Shown here: positions 32,854 to 34,497 of the stretch, piece after piece
Numbering within the stretch: position 1 is the stretch's first letter
How the letters are laid out: each line of letters opens with the position of its first letter
Source: Acidobacteriota bacterium
GTDB taxonomy: Bacteria > Acidobacteriota > Blastocatellia > Pyrinomonadales > Pyrinomonadaceae
Assembly (NCBI GenBank): GCA_003223025.1
Contig: QHXR01000011.1
Coordinates: 94,053-128,549, forward strand
Length of the DNA: 34,497 nucleotides
Direction: 5' to 3'
The notes under the pieces: generated by a model
The model's database searches: none
Seen by the model: the letters and a program-made list of their open reading frames with translations, nothing else
What the model was told of the DNA's origin: nothing
Translations under genes and position numbers: made by a program

Positions 32854-34497
32854 TTAACGGCTGTTGTAGGTAGCAACTGCTATATCACAGGCAGGACCGC
32901 AATCTACGTCGTCTTTACCCCAGTGAAAAACCTGCATGGAGTTGTCAGTGGAACGAAGGACGTAGTAGTTATTTTCGCCACCTCGGCGATAGACGGTCGG
33001 GTCGGTGATACCGTCGCCGTCGTAATCTCCCTGTGCGACCTGATCGACACCGCCGAGTCCCCAATTGAACTGCTTGTCCGCAGATCCGCTGGTGGAACGG
33101 ATATACCAGGTGGCAGGTATTACCCCGATGTTGAAGTTTCGAGCGATCGCCATGTCGGTTTTGCCGTCACCGTCGTAGTCTCCGGCGAGACTTCTATCAG
33201 CGTTCCAGCCAAAGTAATCGACCGACCAGGTGCCGCTCGCCGTCAGCGTGTACCAGATCGCCTGAGTATTAGATGTGGCGACCGTCATATCCGCACGGCG
33301 CCGAATCCTGAAGTCCGCCTTGCCGTCGCCGTCGAAATCACCAATGACCGGTCTATCAGCCTGGTCCGCTTGATCGCCGTAACGCATACCGAACGGTATA
33401 TAGGTGATGTTGCCATTCGGATTGTTGAAGCTGCCACGATAGAACCAGGTGCCTTGTCCGACTCCTGCTCCCGGTCCGGGAATTCTCCAGGTTGCCATGT
33501 CGTCCTTTCCATCGCCGTCATAATCCTCAGCGCCTACAGGAGCGTCTCCGCCCTGGCCGAAGGGAATGAATTTTACGGTATCGGTCGAGCTGAGCTGGAT
33601 CCAATATCCGACCGGAGCTCCACCCAACGACTGAACGCCTCTCCAATGAGCGATATCGGTCATTCCATCGCCGTCATAATCGCCCGGCTGAAGGGCATCA
33701 GCAGTAAACGTGCCGAAGTTGAATGTCACGATGCTGCCGTCGCTGCTCAGATTGATCCAGTACGTCCACGGACCTTCACCGCCATAGTGTCGAGCGATCG
33801 CCCAGTCTGTTTTGCCGTCGCCGTCAAAGTCGACCGGTGCTTTCGTCGTGTTGGAGATCGAAACGATGCTGGTGCGTGCACTCGTGTTGAATGTGTCGAA
33901 CGTGCCGCCAAGAATGTATTTCCCGTTGTGCGGGATGATAAACCTGAGTGCTGCTGCCGAACCCTGAGGTCCAAGGCCGCTAACGAATTTCGGATCAAGC
34001 GTACCGTTCGATCGGAGTCGGACGACCGATTTCTCGGAAGACCCAAAGCAGTCACGAACGTGTTTCCGACGATCAGGTATTTTCCATCCGGCAGCGGTTG
34101 GACCATAGCGACTTCGCTTGTGAATCCGACACCCGGATCGAAAGTCGTATCGAGCGAACCGTTAGAATTCAATCGAGCTGCCCGGAGACGAGCAACCGCG
34201 TTGAATGTTGTGAAGCCTCCGACTGCGACGATCTTTCCGTCGGTCTGGAGAGCGAAATCCTTCACGCGACCGCCAAAGCCGGCACCGGTATCGAATGTCG
34301 CGTCGATCGCTCCGTTCGCTTCCAGTCGGACCATGCGACTTTTCGCGACGGTATTGAAAGTAGCGAAGTCGCCGCCGATGACGATCTTTCCGTCAACCTG
34401 AATGGCGACCTTAAATATCGCGTTGTTCGCGGCCGTTCCGATGGAGAATCCGGAGTCGACAGTGCCGTCCGTATTAAGACGAACGAGGCGATTAACG
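32854..34497 (-). pseudogene. Delta-60 repeat plus FG-GAP/VCBS surface protein, frameshifted and cut by the window edge
   Basis: Reading leftward from the edge, the protein shows four delta-60 units of about 52 residues, each with a VRLxxxGxxDxxF start and a DGKIVxGGxF middle. Six FG-GAP/VCBS units follow, each with a calcium-binding DxDGDGxxD loop (for example VDFDGDGKTDWAIARH and GDYDGDGMTDIAHWRG). These repeats form beta-propellers in secreted or surface proteins; the role is unknown. The N-terminus lies beyond the window. The frame shifts at about 34045 within the third to fourth delta-60 unit, at FVTALGLP, and sense resumes at SEKSVVRLRSNGTLDP. A single missing base would explain it. The protein ends at 32854 with TYNSR. 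Confidence 0.85.

Noticed and set aside
32923-34401. A 492-codon forward frame opposite the delta-60/FG-GAP gene
   Set aside because: It runs antisense to clear repeat motifs and reflects their periodic codon use.

Overview
The window looks like a chromosomal segment of a Gram-negative bacterium of the Acidobacteriota, most likely class Blastocatellia (Pyrinomonadaceae-like). This is an inference from gene content: a long Oar-type TonB-dependent receptor with an N-terminal carboxypeptidase-regulatory-like domain, a bacillithiol-type deacetylase (BshB1), many secreted stand-alone hydrolases, a delta-60/FG-GAP repeat protein, and moderately GC-rich, scattered gene organisation. I see no rRNA, tRNA, CRISPR array, transposase or phage structural gene.

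Layout. 1-9.6 kb: PBP1A, a secreted CocE-type serine hydrolase, a small esterase, lipB translationally coupled to a lipoprotein gene, a small secreted protein, and an operon of a PepSY membrane protein with a thioredoxin-like protein. 9.6-12.5 kb: an unknown small protein, an MBL-fold hydrolase divergent from bshB1, and a coiled-coil/J-domain protein coupled to bshB1. 12.5-14.8 kb: a regulatory-looking cluster made of a TPR protein with a degenerate LexA/S24-like C-terminus, a Gly-rich secreted peptide, and a CI-type HTH protein with its own promoter and dyad operator. 15-20 kb: HI0933-type flavoprotein coupled to a DinB-like protein, YceI, a VanX-like dipeptidase, a 47-residue membrane peptide, an unknown secreted protein and a PilZ-like protein. 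20-24 kb: a 604-bp non-coding leader and the Oar-like receptor. 24-31.5 kb: GT4 glycosyltransferase coupled to a glycogen-debranching enzyme, M14 carboxypeptidase, recN and a type III asparaginase. 31.5-34.5 kb: an atypical AT-richer membrane gene and a delta-60/FG-GAP surface protein running off the edge.

The window is unusually rich in large imperfect inverted repeats (arms 23-58 nt). At least six unrelated families sit tightly against gene ends. One family occurs twice: one copy is translated in frame as a C-terminal extension of LipB, and the other supplies the last codons and stop of the VanX-like gene. Another family fills the space between the esterase and the lipoprotein gene, and a single arm of it recurs just before PBP1A.

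Three genes in the right-hand 9.5 kb (debranching enzyme, recN, delta-60/FG-GAP protein) are each broken by a frameshift. Two of these look like internal deletions. Either this is real decay or the underlying sequence has errors there; reads would decide.
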